Positions 1-8,988 are shown, numbered from the stretch's first letter. The stretch is DNA of 64,000 nucleotides from Hyphomicrobiales bacterium (GCA_900466475.1 UBMI01000021.1:372001-436000), one strand, 5' to 3'. Translations and numbers: made by a program. The notes: generated by a model from the letters alone, not told the origin.

Positions 1-350
1 AGGCGCCGAATGCCTATGTGACGCCCGAGCTCAGCTTCAATTTCCACTATTTTGCAATCCGCAAGATGCATTTCATGGTGCGCGCCAAGGCAATTGCGGT
101 CTTCCCCGGCGGCTTCGGCACGATGGACGAATTCTTCGAATGCCTGACTCTGATCCAGACAGGCCGCATGGAGCGCATCCCGCTGCTGCTCTTCGGCTCG
201 AAATTCTGGCACAGCATCATCAATTTCGATGCGCTCGCCGAATTCGGAACGATCGCCCCCGAGGACGTGAACCTGATCAGTTTCGTCGATACTGCCGACG
301 AGGCCTGGAAGATCGTCCAGGATTTCTACGAGCACCGGGAAGGCCACTAG
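1..350 (+). CDS. LOG-family protein (lysine-decarboxylase-like fold), 3' part only
   Basis: The reading frame is open from the first bases (frame starting at base 3) to TAG at 348-350, so the 5' part lies outside the window and the internal ATG at 18 is not the true start. The visible C-terminal half carries PGGFGTMDE (around base 108), the PGGxGTxxE nucleotide-binding signature of the LOG/TIGR00730 Rossmann-fold family. Members of this family release active cytokinins from their nucleotide forms (phosphoribohydrolase activity); some bacterial members have other or unknown substrates. The family call is secure, the substrate is not. The substrate-binding N-terminal part cannot be judged here. 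Confidence 0.85.
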   Translation, partial: APNAYVTPELSFNFHYFAIRKMHFMVRAKAIAVFPGGFGTMDEFFECLTLIQTGRMERIPLLLFGSKFWHSIINFDALAEFGTIAPEDVNLISFVDTADEAWKIVQDFYEHREGH

Positions 351-369
351 GCTCTGACTCCTGGCAACG

Positions 370-401
370 AAAAACCCTCTTCCCATGAGGTGGGAAGAGG
401 G
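370..401 (-). terminator. Rho-independent terminator of the EF-hand gene
   Basis: An 11-bp perfect stem (375-385 with 391-401, 5-base loop) is followed, when read on the minus strand, by a run of T from the aaaa at 371-374. The plus strand lacks a T run after the stem. It therefore serves the minus-strand EF-hand gene that ends at 457. Confidence 0.7.
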
Positions 402-456
402 CTCCTGATGAGGGGCAAACCCCTCGCGATGAACTGCTTGCGGTTCGGTCATCCCT

Positions 457-1089
457 TCAGAGGAAGGGCTGGTCCGGCATGTCGTCGATCGAGATCACGC
501 CGTCTTTGTTGCGGTCCATGCGATCGAAGAACTTGTTGAAGGCGGTTTCCGCTTCCTGCTTGCTGATCTGGCCGTTCTGGTCGGTGTCGATGCGGCCCAT
601 CATCATTGCCATGAAGCGGCCATTGCCATGCATCCAGTGGTGACCGTCGCGGCCATGGCGGCCATGGTTCTTGTCGTCGCCGGCCTGCGGCGCCGCATTC
701 TGATCCGCATCGCCCTGCTTGGCTGAGACCGCTTCACGACGCGCCTTGAACTGTGCTTCGCGGTAGGCGCGGATTTCGCCTGGCGTCAGCGAGCCGTCAT
801 GGTTGGTATCGATGGCGGCGAAGATCTTCTCCATGCCATCGGTCGCCTCCTGCTTGGTAATCTTTCCGTCCTTGTTGGTGTCGAACTGTTTCAGCATGCG
901 CACGAAGACGATGTCGCGGAAGGCAGCACCACGCGGACCACCCATCATGCCCCAGCCCATCTGGCCATGATGTCCCGGACGGTCGGGCCGATCCGGCCGG
1001 TCTCTTGGTGCGGCGAAGCTCACCCCGGCGGCGGCGCCGAGGAGAAGAACAGAAGAAAGAGCCGTCAGAATAAGCTTGTTGCGGTGCAT
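457..1089 (-). CDS. Exported EF-hand calcium-binding protein
   Basis: The 210-residue product begins with a cleavable-looking signal peptide (positive N-terminus, hydrophobic core, cleavage probably after SFA near residue 26), followed by a basic, proline- and histidine-rich stretch. Four EF-hand loops are visible: DTNKDGKITKQE and DTNHDGSLTPGE in the middle, DTDQNGQISKQE and DRNKDGVISIDD near the C-terminus. Each keeps Asp at loop position 1 and an acidic residue at position 12 (Glu in the first three, Asp in the last). The product is probably a periplasmic calcium-binding protein; its partner is unknown. The start has an AAAGGA-like ribosome site 7 bases upstream. It is transcribed alone and ends at its own terminator. 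Confidence 0.85.
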   Translation of the reverse strand: MHRNKLILTALSSVLLLGAAAGVSFAAPRDRPDRPDRPGHHGQMGWGMMGGPRGAAFRDIVFVRMLKQFDTNKDGKITKQEATDGMEKIFAAIDTNHDGSLTPGEIRAYREAQFKARREAVSAKQGDADQNAAPQAGDDKNHGRHGRDGHHWMHGNGRFMAMMMGRIDTDQNGQISKQEAETAFNKFFDRMDRNKDGVISIDDMPDQPFL

Positions 1090-1190
1090 GATTGCATCCT
1101 TTCGTAGGGTGTCCCTCGACCACGAAAGGTAGGTCCGAACCGCGCCCGGACCCAGTTAAACATCTGTAAGATGGATGAAACTTTGGTAAG

Positions 1191-1898
1191 CTAGGTCGTA
1201 ATCTTCTTAAGGAAATCAGCAAGATCGTCGGTGACGAAATCGATGTGGTCATCTTCGCCGCTGGTCTTTTCCCACCATTCGACGACGGTCTCTTCCAGGT
1301 TGCGCGGCACCAGCAGAACGGTCTGCATGCCGAGTGCCTTCGGCACGGTGAGATTGCGAGGCAGGTCTTCGAACATCGCAGCCTTGTTCGTCTCGATCTT
1401 CTTCAGCGCCATGAACTTGTCATAGGTCGCCTGCGCCGGTTTCGGCAGGTAGTCTGCCGCGACGATGTCGAAGATATCGTCGAAATGATCGAGAATGCCG
1501 AGTGCGCCGGCAGCTGCCTGTGCATGCGGGACGCTGCCATTGGTGAAGATGAACTTACGGCCCGGCAGGGCCTTGATTGCGTCGGCAAGGTCCGGATGCG
1601 GGGTCAGCGATGAATAGTCGATCGCATGCGCCTTTTCGAGAAAATCGTTGGGATCGACCCCGTGATGGATCATCAGCCCCTGCAGCGTCGTGCCATGGTC
1701 GAGATAATATTGCTTCTGCAGCCTGCGCGCCTCGTCATGCTCCATCTGCAGAAGCGCTGAGACATAGGCCGTCATGTTCTTGTCGATCTGCGCGAAGAGA
1801 TTGACATGATGCGGATAGAGCGTGTTGTCGAGGTCGAAGACCCATTCGGTCACGTGCTCGAAATCGTTTTTGGTAGGCGTGCGGTCGATCTTTGTCAT
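1191..1898 (-). CDS. HAD-family pyrimidine 5'-nucleotidase
   Basis: A 235-residue HAD hydrolase. Motif I is FDLDNTLYP near the N-terminus, with Asp as the expected nucleophile; the motif II Thr/Ser (FTNGS) and motif III/IV region (FEDLPRN) follow in order. The DLDNTLYP form and length match the bacterial pyrimidine 5'-nucleotidase group (TIGR01993), which dephosphorylates pyrimidine mononucleotides. I take the ATG at 1898 (protein starting MTKIDRTPTK); a longer reading from 1934 adds 12 residues but would start upstream of the conserved region without a better ribosome site. The gene is divergent from the radical SAM gene, with a 188-base gap. Confidence 0.8.
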   Translation of the reverse strand: MTKIDRTPTKNDFEHVTEWVFDLDNTLYPHHVNLFAQIDKNMTAYVSALLQMEHDEARRLQKQYYLDHGTTLQGLMIHHGVDPNDFLEKAHAIDYSSLTPHPDLADAIKALPGRKFIFTNGSVPHAQAAAGALGILDHFDDIFDIVAADYLPKPAQATYDKFMALKKIETNKAAMFEDLPRNLTVPKALGMQTVLLVPRNLEETVVEWWEKTSGEDDHIDFVTDDLADFLKKITT

Positions 1899-2086
1899 AG
1901 CCGCACTTATCGCATGGCCGCGGCGGGAAACCAAAGGCTTTCGCTAGCAGGTCCGGCCCAGCGAGGTCCTCCCAAAAAAGCCGCCAGATTTTCACAACTT
2001 TAGAGAGATTTTGGCCGACTTTCGCCATTGATAACTGGTGACCTCTGCCTGCGTCAGACAGGGGGGACCCGCAAGGGTAAAGTCGC

Positions 2087-3616
2087 ATGAAGATTGTTCT
2101 GATAAACCCGCCGCATACCGCGATCGGCAGCCGTATTCCCGATGATCATCTTCCGCCGCTCGGCCTTCTTTCGGTTGGAGGTCCGCTGATCGACGATGGT
2201 CATGCCGTCAGCCTCATCGATGCCGAATTCGGGCCGATGACGGTTGAGGACATCGTCAGCCGGGTGGTGGCTGACAGTCCCGATCTGGTGCTGATCGGCC
2301 ATTCGGGCTCGACGTCGGCCCATCCGACTGCCCGAGCGATCGCAGAGGCTATCAAGAGCAGCGATCCGAAAATCTCCATCATCTATGGCGGCGTATTTCC
2401 AACCTATCACTGGCGGGAGGTGCTGGCCGAGACCGAGGCATTCGACGTCCTCGTGCGCGGCGAGGGCGAGGAAACCATGCGGCGTCTTGCGGATGCGCTA
2501 GCGACGAACCGTCCGCTCGCCACGATCCCCGGAATTGCCTTTCGCGATGGCCATGGCGAAATCCTGGCAACGCAGCCAGCACAGGCGATCGCCGATCTCG
2601 ATGCCTATCGCGTCGGCTGGGAACTGATCGATCATCGCAACTATAGCTATTGGGGCGGCAAGCGTGCCGTCGTCATGCAGTTTTCCAGGGGGTGCCCGCA
2701 TCTTTGCAACTATTGCGGCCAGCGTGGTTTCTGGACCCGTTGGCGTCATCGCTCGCCGGAGCTTTTCGCCCGCGAGATTGCCAGGCTCTATCGCGAAGAG
2801 GGCGTCGAACTCATCAATCTCGCCGATGAAAATCCGACATCCTCGCGAAAAGCCTGGCTGGCTTTCCTCGAAGCGATGGTTGCCGAGAATGTGCCCGTGC
2901 AGATCGTCGGCTCGACGCGGGCCGACGATATCGTTCGCGATGCCGATATCCTGCACCTTTATCGCAAGGCTGGCATCGTCCGCTGGCTGCTCGGTATGGA
3001 AAACACCGATGAGGCGACGCTTGCCTTGATCAAGAAGGGCGGTGCCAAGACAACCGACCGGGAAGCGATCCGCCTCCTGCGCCGGCACGCTATCCTCTCC
3101 ATGGCGACTTGGGTCGTCGGCTTCGAGGAGGAGAAGCTGAGCGATCTCTGGCGCGGCTTCCGGCAGTTGCTCTCCTATGATCCCGATCAGATCCAGGCGC
3201 TCTATGTGACGCCGCATCGCTGGACGCCCTTCTTCCGCATCGCTCGCGAGCGGCAGGTGATCGAGGCCGATATCCGCAAATGGGACTATAAGCATCAGGT
3301 CCTGAAAATGCGCTATCTCAACCCGATCGTGCTGGTCGCCTGCGTCAAGCTGATCGAGGTCGCAGTCCAGGCGCGCCCGAAGGCGCTGCTGCGTATTCTC
3401 TTCCACCGCGATCCAGAACAGCGTCATTCCATGCGCTGGTATACGCAGATGGGCCGCCGCGTCTGGTTTCACGAGATCCTCGAATTCCTTTTCCGCCGCC
3501 GCCACCTCAAGGAAGGCCCGACCCTTGAGACATTCTGGGGCGCACCCCAGGATGCGGAGGAGGAATCGATGCTGCGCCCGCAGCGGCATGTGAAGAGCCT
3601 CGACGCTGCGGAATAA
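2087..3616 (+). CDS. B12-binding-domain radical SAM protein (BchE-like)
   Basis: 509 residues. The N-terminal 130 residues form a cobalamin-binding-like Rossmann domain starting KIVLINPPHT, with a GEGEETM signature at its end. The radical SAM domain follows, with the cluster motif RGCPHLCNYC (Cys near 202, 206 and 209). This layout is that of the BchE/Elp3-like B12 radical SAM class, and orthologues are often labelled Mg-protoporphyrin IX monomethyl ester anaerobic cyclase. No other bacteriochlorophyll genes are visible here and the DxHxxG-type B12 histidine motif is not obvious, so the photosynthetic name is probably an over-annotation. The reaction is unknown. The gene stands alone, 55 bases before ada. 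Confidence 0.8.
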   Translation: MKIVLINPPHTAIGSRIPDDHLPPLGLLSVGGPLIDDGHAVSLIDAEFGPMTVEDIVSRVVADSPDLVLIGHSGSTSAHPTARAIAEAIKSSDPKISIIYGGVFPTYHWREVLAETEAFDVLVRGEGEETMRRLADALATNRPLATIPGIAFRDGHGEILATQPAQAIADLDAYRVGWELIDHRNYSYWGGKRAVVMQFSRGCPHLCNYCGQRGFWTRWRHRSPELFAREIARLYREEGVELINLADENPTSSRKAWLAFLEAMVAENVPVQIVGSTRADDIVRDADILHLYRKAGIVRWLLGMENTDEATLALIKKGGAKTTDREAIRLLRRHAILSMATWVVGFEEEKLSDLWRGFRQLLSYDPDQIQALYVTPHRWTPFFRIARERQVIEADIRKWDYKHQVLKMRYLNPIVLVACVKLIEVAVQARPKALLRILFHRDPEQRHSMRWYTQMGRRVWFHEILEFLFRRRHLKEGPTLETFWGAPQDAEEESMLRPQRHVKSLDAAE

Positions 3617-3671
3617 AATAGACGCCCGATTTTCGGCGGACGACTGAGGCGCGGAGTGCTAGAAAGCCGAC

Positions 3672-4742
3672 ATGCTTTTCGAACGCCCCGACGATGACAC
3701 GCTCTATGATGCCCTGATCGCCCGCAGCGCCGATTATGAGGGCCAGGCCTATGTCTGTGTGAAGACAACAGGCATCTTCTGCCGTCTGACCTGCCCGGCG
3801 CGCAAGCCGAAGCGGGAAAACACCATCTTCTTCGACACGATCGCAGCCTGCATGCATTCGGGCTTCCGCCCGTGCCAGCGCTGCAGGCCGCTGGAGCAGC
3901 CGGGCCGCGAGCCGATCGTCGACATGCTGCTGGCGCGGCTCGACAGCGAACCCGATGTGCGCTGGACCGAAGATGAGCTCGTACGCCGGGGTTATGATCC
4001 CTCGACCGTGCGCCGCGCCTTCAAGCGGACGCTTGGCATGACCTTCCACGATATCGTCCGCTATCGCCGGCTTGGCGAAGCAGCACGGCAGCTTGCCGAT
4101 GGTGCGCGGGTGATCGATGTGCAGCTCGATGCAGGATATGGATCCCCGAGCGGCTTTCGCGCCGCTTTTCAGCGGCTGGTCGGCAAGGCGCCGGCGCTTT
4201 CGCAAAACCGCGAACTGCTCTTTGCCGACTGGTTCGATACACCGCTCGGACCGATGATAGCAGTCGCCGACAAGACGCATCTGCATCTCCTCGAATTTCA
4301 CGATCGCAAGGCTTTGCCGACCGAACTCGAAGCCCTGCAGAAGCGTGTCCGTTCCTCGGTCGCGATCGGCCGCACGCCTGCTATCGACCAGATCGAGATG
4401 GAGATCAGGGACTATTTCGAAGGGCGGCTTGCCACATTCAAGACGCCGCTGGCGCTTGGCGGCACGCCCTTCGAAAAGCATGTCTGGGCAAAGCTCATCG
4501 AAATTCCCGTCGGCCAGACACGCGCCTATGGCGATCTTGCAAGAGAAATGGAAAGGCCGGAGGTGGTGCGTGCTGTCGGCCGTGCCAACGGCGCCAACCA
4601 GCTCGCCATCATCGTGCCCTGCCATCGTATCCTCGGCGCGGATGGTTCACTCACCGGCTACGGCGGCGGGCTGTGGCGCAAGCAATGGCTGCTGCGGCAC
4701 GAGGAAAAGATCAGCGGATATAAAATGGAGAGGACAGCATGA
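3672..4742 (+). CDS. ada: Ada: methylphosphotriester/O6-methylguanine-DNA methyltransferase and AraC-type activator
   Basis: A 356-residue, full-length Ada. The N-terminal zinc domain has Cys37, Cys41, Cys68 and Cys71 (FCRLTC and PCQRC), matching the four zinc cysteines of E. coli Ada; Cys37 should be the phosphotriester methyl acceptor that switches Ada into an activator. An AraC-type HTH follows (about residues 85-185). The C-terminal suicide methyltransferase has PCHRI with acceptor Cys near 317. The protein repairs alkylated DNA and should activate its own expression. Its stop overlaps the start of the next gene (ATGA), so the two are probably co-transcribed. Confidence 0.93.
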   Translation: MLFERPDDDTLYDALIARSADYEGQAYVCVKTTGIFCRLTCPARKPKRENTIFFDTIAACMHSGFRPCQRCRPLEQPGREPIVDMLLARLDSEPDVRWTEDELVRRGYDPSTVRRAFKRTLGMTFHDIVRYRRLGEAARQLADGARVIDVQLDAGYGSPSGFRAAFQRLVGKAPALSQNRELLFADWFDTPLGPMIAVADKTHLHLLEFHDRKALPTELEALQKRVRSSVAIGRTPAIDQIEMEIRDYFEGRLATFKTPLALGGTPFEKHVWAKLIEIPVGQTRAYGDLAREMERPEVVRAVGRANGANQLAIIVPCHRILGADGSLTGYGGGLWRKQWLLRHEEKISGYKMERTA

Positions 4743-5509
4743 ATCAGACTGAGAAAGCCGACTATTTCGGTACGCTGCATCGCAAGGGCACGCCCGTCAT
4801 TTTATACAACATCTGGGATGCCGGAACGGCCAAGGCCGTTACGGAGGCGGGCGCGAAGGCGCTCGCGACCGGAAGCTGGTCGGTCGCGGCTGCCAATGGT
4901 TATGGCGACGGCCAGAAGCTGCCGATGGATGTGCTGATCGAGACGGCGCGCACGATCACCGCCGTCAACGACCTGCCGCTCTCGGTCGATTTCGAAGGCG
5001 GCTATTCCACCGAACCCGCCGGCGCCGCGGCCAATGTCGCAAAGCTCATCGAGGCTGGCGCCATAGGGATCAACTTCGAGGACCAGCGCGTCGGCGAGGC
5101 CGGCCTTCATTCTATCGAAGTGCAGGCGGCTCGCATCCGCGCCATCAGGGAAATGGCGAAGGCGCGAGGCATCAATTTTTTCCTCAATGCCCGCACTGAT
5201 CTCTTCCTTCAGGAAGGTGACGGCTCCAGGCACGCAGGACTGGTGGATGCAGCGATCGAGCGTGGCAAGGCCTATGCAGCGGCAGGCGCCAGCGGCTTCT
5301 TCGTGCCGGGTCTGATCGAGCCGGCCCTGATCGAAAAGGTCTGCGCCGCATCCTCGCTGCCGGTCAATATCATGATGAAGGCCGGTGCGCCCGAACCGGC
5401 CGATCTTGGAAGGCTCGGTGTTTCGCGCATCAGCTATGGTCCGGGGCCTTATCGGGCGATGATGGAAAAGCTGAAGGAAGCAGCAGCTGCGATCTATTCG
5501 GCCAACTGA
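4739..5509 (+). CDS. Isocitrate lyase/PEP phosphonomutase-family protein
   Basis: 256 residues with the TIM-barrel signature of the ICL/PEP-mutase superfamily: an early GTPVILYNIWDAGTAK strand, SVDFEGGY and INFEDQRV metal/phosphate loops, and NARTDLF. Enzymes of this family make or break C-C or C-P bonds next to an oxo-acid; the substrate here is unknown. The start overlaps the ada stop by four bases (ATGA), indicating translational coupling with ada, although a link to alkylation repair is not obvious. The 3' end overlaps the convergent LysR gene by 16 bases. Confidence 0.8.
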   Translation: MNQTEKADYFGTLHRKGTPVILYNIWDAGTAKAVTEAGAKALATGSWSVAAANGYGDGQKLPMDVLIETARTITAVNDLPLSVDFEGGYSTEPAGAAANVAKLIEAGAIGINFEDQRVGEAGLHSIEVQAARIRAIREMAKARGINFFLNARTDLFLQEGDGSRHAGLVDAAIERGKAYAAAGASGFFVPGLIEPALIEKVCAASSLPVNIMMKAGAPEPADLGRLGVSRISYGPGPYRAMMEKLKEAAAAIYSAN

Positions 5510-6411
5510 TCGTTGCCGGTGGAGTTTCGCTGCATGGCGATGGCCTGAGCAATGAAATTGCGAACGGTGGGGGAGCGCTCGTCACGCCGGGTGGCGAGTG
5601 CCAGCCGTGCCGCTGGCGCTTCGCCGTCAAATGCGATGTAGCAAACACCGGGAACTTTGATCTTCACCATTTCCGCCGGCACGATCGAAACGCCGAGACC
5701 GACTGCGACCAGGCTGGCAATCGACGTGATCTGCGGCGCTGATTGGCCGAGCCGCGGTTCAAATCCCACTCGCCGGCATGCGGCGATGATGTCGTCGAAG
5801 AAGCCGACACCCGCCTCGCGTGGAAAGAGGACGAAGCTCTCTTCGGCCAGGGCGCCGAGGGGTAAAGTCTGCGCCTGTGACAGCGGATGCCTTGCTGGAA
5901 GCACGATGACCATGGGATCTTCGGCCAGCAGCTGACATCGGGCCTGCAGCACATCACTGCTGCCCGGGCGGATAAAGACGGCGTCGAGTTCGTCCCCGTC
6001 GAGACGCTGCAGCAGTTGCGCTGTCGGCGCTTCCCCCAGGCCGAGTTCGACGGCCGCATATTTCTCGCGAAAGGCGTTCACGATAGCGGGCACGACCGGA
6101 TTGAACACCGCAGAGCTGGTGAAGCCAACCCGCAGCCGCCCGCTCCCTCCGCGCGCCGCCCGCAGCGCAGATTTTTTGGCCTGCTCCGCCTGAAGCAAAA
6201 TCGCCTGCGCCTCCGGCAGAAAGGCCTTGCCTGCCTCCGTCAGTTCCGCGCCGTTCGAGAGGCGGCGGAAAAGAGCCGCTCCAATCTCGTTTTCAAGATC
6301 GCGTATTTGATTGCTGAGTGGCGGCTGGCCGATACCGACCTTCCGTGCCGCGCGTGTGAAATTGAGTTCTTCTGCGACGGCGATGAAATAACGAAGATGA
6401 CGAAGTTCCAT
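5494..6411 (-). CDS. LysR-family transcriptional regulator
   Basis: 305 residues, standard LTTR length. The N-terminal winged HTH is MELRHLRYFIAVAEELNF followed by TRAARKVGIGQPPLSNQI, and the periplasmic-binding-like effector domain follows (FVLFPREAGVGFFDDI region). It is divergent from the SDR gene at 6531 with 119 bases between the start codons, the usual arrangement for an LTTR and its target, so it probably controls that dehydrogenase and itself. The effector is not predictable from the sequence. Confidence 0.88.
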   Translation of the reverse strand: MELRHLRYFIAVAEELNFTRAARKVGIGQPPLSNQIRDLENEIGAALFRRLSNGAELTEAGKAFLPEAQAILLQAEQAKKSALRAARGGSGRLRVGFTSSAVFNPVVPAIVNAFREKYAAVELGLGEAPTAQLLQRLDGDELDAVFIRPGSSDVLQARCQLLAEDPMVIVLPARHPLSQAQTLPLGALAEESFVLFPREAGVGFFDDIIAACRRVGFEPRLGQSAPQITSIASLVAVGLGVSIVPAEMVKIKVPGVCYIAFDGEAPAARLALATRRDERSPTVRNFIAQAIAMQRNSTGNDQLAE

Positions 6412-6530
6412 GCGATACGTTTAAGATATCACGTTTACCCCTGCAATATATTGGAACTATCTCCCCTGCGCCGCCACATGACGGAACGCGCAGCCTTCAT
6501 ATGACGGATGCGCCAGGAAAGGAGTTCACG
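6412..6530. promoter_or_regulatory. Divergent LysR/SDR promoter region
   Basis: This 119-base region between two divergent start codons should hold both promoters and the LTTR site. It is AT-rich between 6415 and 6460. I could not pick a single convincing T-N11-A site. The AAGGAG at about 6518-6523 decides the SDR start at 6531. Confidence 0.5.
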
Positions 6531-7376
6531 ATGAGTTCAATCGAAAAGCAGTTTCTCATTACCGGTGTCAGCTCTGGCTTTGGCCGTGCCTTTGCGCAGG
6601 CCGCATTGGAAAAGGGCCACCGCGTGGTGGGAACGGTGAGAAACGATGATGCAATAGCGTCGTTCGAGAGGCTGGCGCCGGGTCGGGCGACGGCAGTCCG
6701 CCTCGACGTGACCGATATGGAGGCAATCGAACCGGCCGTTGCCGGCATCGAGGGAACCATCGGTCCGGTGGACGTTCTCATCAACAATGCCGGCTATGGA
6801 CATGAAGGAACTTTGGAGGAATCGCCGATCGAGGAAATGCGCCGGCAATTCGAGGTCAATGTCTTCGGCGCCGTCGGAATGATGAAGGCCGTTCTGCCGT
6901 TCATGCGCCGGCGGCGGGCGGGCCATATCATCAACATCACATCGATGGGCGGGTTCATCACCATGCCGGGCATCGCCTATTATTGCGGCAGCAAATTTGC
7001 GCTCGAAGGCATCAGCGAGGTTTTGGCGAAGGAAGTGAAGCCATTTAATGTTGCAGTCACCGCTGTGGCTCCTGGCTCATTTCGCACCGACTGGGCCGGA
7101 CGATCGATGATCCGCACCGACAGGAGCATTTCTGATTACGATGCGCTCTTCGATCCCATCCGCAGGGCGCGCGAGGAAAAGAGCGGCAGACAGACAGGCG
7201 ATCCTCGCAAAGCGGCGGCCGCTGTGCTGGCACTGGTCGAGGCTGAAGATCCGCCGGTCCATCTGCTGCTCGGCCCCGATGCGCTGACGCTCGTCCGCGA
7301 CAAGCTTACGAACCTGAGTTCGGAAATCGATGCCTGGGAAGATCTGACGCTCTCGACAAACTTTGCCGGAGCATGA
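6531..7376 (+). CDS. Short-chain dehydrogenase/reductase (classical SDR)
   Basis: 281 residues from the ATG at 6531, chosen because a strong AAAGGAG sits 7 bases upstream; the in-frame ATG at 6501 has none. Cofactor motif TGVSSGFG, structural NNAGYG and catalytic YCGSK (Tyr/Lys with upstream Ser in ITSMGG) are all present, so an active NAD(P)-dependent oxidoreductase is expected. The substrate is unknown. It is divergent from a LysR regulator. A decayed paralogue lies at about 22250-22647 in the same window. Confidence 0.87.
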   Translation: MSSIEKQFLITGVSSGFGRAFAQAALEKGHRVVGTVRNDDAIASFERLAPGRATAVRLDVTDMEAIEPAVAGIEGTIGPVDVLINNAGYGHEGTLEESPIEEMRRQFEVNVFGAVGMMKAVLPFMRRRRAGHIINITSMGGFITMPGIAYYCGSKFALEGISEVLAKEVKPFNVAVTAVAPGSFRTDWAGRSMIRTDRSISDYDALFDPIRRAREEKSGRQTGDPRKAAAAVLALVEAEDPPVHLLLGPDALTLVRDKLTNLSSEIDAWEDLTLSTNFAGA

Positions 7377-7377
7377 G

Positions 7378-7404
7378 AAAGGCGCCCGCAAGGGCGCCTT
7401 TTTT
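7378..7404. terminator. Bidirectional terminator between SDR and argB
   Basis: A 10-bp perfect stem aaaggcgccc/gggcgccttt with a gcaa tetraloop (7388-7391), with T on one side and A on the other. It lies between two convergent genes and can stop transcripts from both. Confidence 0.8.
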
Positions 7405-7407
7405 CGA

Positions 7408-8295
7408 TCAGGGAACGATCAGCGTTCCGACGCCGTGCTCGGTGAAGATTTCGAGCAGCACCGAATGGGCGGTCTTGCCGTTGAGGATAACGACGCCCTG
7501 CACGCCGGCCTTGATAGCGTCGATGCAGGTCTCAACCTTCGGGATCATGCCGCCGGAAATCGTGCCGTCGGCAATCAGCGCATGCGCTTCGGCGACGGAA
7601 AGCTCCTTAATGAGCTTGCCCTGCTTGTCGAGAACGCCCGGCACATCCGTCAGGAAAAGCAGCCGGGTGGCGTTCAGCGCTCCGGCAATCGCACCAGCAA
7701 ACGTGTCGGCGTTGATGTTGTAGGTCGCGCCATCGCGGCCCGGGGCAACCGGCGCGATGACCGGGATCATCTCGGAGCGGGCGAGAAGGTCGAGTAGCGT
7801 GCGGTCGACTTCGACGACTTCGCCGACGAAACCGAGATCGAGCACACGCTCGATGTTGGAATCCGGATCCTTGACGGTCTTGCGGGCCTTTTCGGCGAAG
7901 ACCATGTTGCCGTCCTTGCCGCAGAGGCCGATCGCCCATTCTCCGGTCTGGTTGATCAGCGCGACGATTTCCTTGTTGATCGAGCCGGCGAGAACCATCT
8001 CGACGATCTCGACCGTCTTCTGGTCGGTGACGCGCAACCCGCCTTCGAACTTCGATTCGATGCCCATCTTCGTCAGCATGGCGCCGATCTGCGGGCCGCC
8101 GCCGTGAACGACGATCGGGTTGACGCCGGACTGCTTCAGAAGCGCGATATCGCTGGCGAAAGCCTTGCCGAGCTCGGGATTGCCCATGGCATGGCCGCCG
8201 TATTTCACGACGATCGTCTTGTTTTCATAGCGCTGCATGAAGGGCAGCGCCTGTGCGAGAAGACGTGCCTGGATTTCGCTTTCGGACTCGTTCAT
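7408..8295 (-). CDS. argB: Acetylglutamate kinase
   Basis: 295 residues, the normal length. It phosphorylates N-acetylglutamate in the second step of arginine synthesis. The amino-acid-kinase motifs are intact: VVKYGGHAMG with the catalytic Lys, VVHGGGPQIG, and the N-terminal helix seen in arginine-inhibitable enzymes (residues 1-25). The gene lies downstream of yihA on the same strand as part of the rpmH-rnpA-yidC-yihA-argB neighbourhood known in rhizobia, but here the sigma/fasciclin unit is inserted between yihA and argB on the opposite strand. Confidence 0.95.
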   Translation of the reverse strand: MNESESEIQARLLAQALPFMQRYENKTIVVKYGGHAMGNPELGKAFASDIALLKQSGVNPIVVHGGGPQIGAMLTKMGIESKFEGGLRVTDQKTVEIVEMVLAGSINKEIVALINQTGEWAIGLCGKDGNMVFAEKARKTVKDPDSNIERVLDLGFVGEVVEVDRTLLDLLARSEMIPVIAPVAPGRDGATYNINADTFAGAIAGALNATRLLFLTDVPGVLDKQGKLIKELSVAEAHALIADGTISGGMIPKVETCIDAIKAGVQGVVILNGKTAHSVLLEIFTEHGVGTLIVP

Positions 8296-8411
8296 GGGGG
8301 ACCCCGCGGAATTGATCGCGGCCTTTTATCTCAAGTTTTTGACAGAGGGAATAATCCGGCACGCAATAGTTTTTCGTATCTAAGGCCGACCTGGAAGCCG
8401 GCCAGCTCATA

Positions 8412-8438
8412 TTGAAACTATCGAACCGGAAATCGTTC
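8412..8438 (+). promoter_or_regulatory. Candidate ECF-type promoter for the sigma gene
   Basis: TTGAAACT at 8412-8419 and CGTTC at 8434-8438 (15 bases between TGAAAC and CGTT) resemble ECF -35 GAAC-like and -10 CGT elements. The same TTGAAACT occurs upstream of the fasciclin gene. The implied leader would be only a few bases, so this is tentative. Confidence 0.35.
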
Positions 8439-8451
8439 ATTCGAGGGCGAC

Positions 8452-8988
8452 ATGACTGGGGATTTTGCAGATTTAATCGGCCGTGTCGCGTTGGGTGACC
8501 GCAGGGCCTTCGCCGCGCTCTATAACCAGACCGGCCCGAAACTTCTGGCGATCTGCCTTCGTATTCTTGGAAACAGGAACGAGGCCGAAGAGGTGTTGCA
8601 GGAGGTCTATATCAAGATATGGCAGCGCGCCGGCGCCTTTACGGCCGGCTCCGCGACGTCGGGCGCCTGGCTTGCGGCAATTGCCCGCAATCAGTCGATC
8701 GATGCCTTGCGTGCGCGCAAGCCTGTAGCCGACGAAATCGACAAAGCGCTTGATCTTGCCGATGCCGGTCCCGATCCCGAAGCGCAAGTCGTGATTAAGG
8801 ATGAAGGAAGGCGGATTGACACCTGCATGGAAGAGTTGGAAGCTGGTCGTGCGGTCGCAGTGAAACGGGCTTATGTCGAAGGGCTGAGCTATCAGGAACT
8901 GGCCGATCAGTTTGGTGTCCCGCTGAATACGGTGCGGACATGGCTAAGACGCAGCCTGCTGAAACTGAGAGAGTGCATGGAACGATGA
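8452..8988 (+). CDS. ECF RNA polymerase sigma factor (SigK-like)
   Basis: 178 residues with only sigma regions 2 and 4: region 2 around 20-85 (NRNEAEEVLQEVYIKIWQR) and region 4 around 125-175 (LSYQELADQFGVPLNTVRTW). It should direct polymerase to a small regulon. The next gene, overlapping by ATGA, encodes a membrane anti-sigma factor of the RskA type, and a secreted fasciclin protein follows; in mycobacteria SigK/RskA control fasciclin-domain antigens. I infer release of the sigma factor by an envelope signal. Assignment to a named ECF group would need a search. Confidence 0.9.
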   Translation: MTGDFADLIGRVALGDRRAFAALYNQTGPKLLAICLRILGNRNEAEEVLQEVYIKIWQRAGAFTAGSATSGAWLAAIARNQSIDALRARKPVADEIDKALDLADAGPDPEAQVVIKDEGRRIDTCMEELEAGRAVAVKRAYVEGLSYQELADQFGVPLNTVRTWLRRSLLKLRECMER

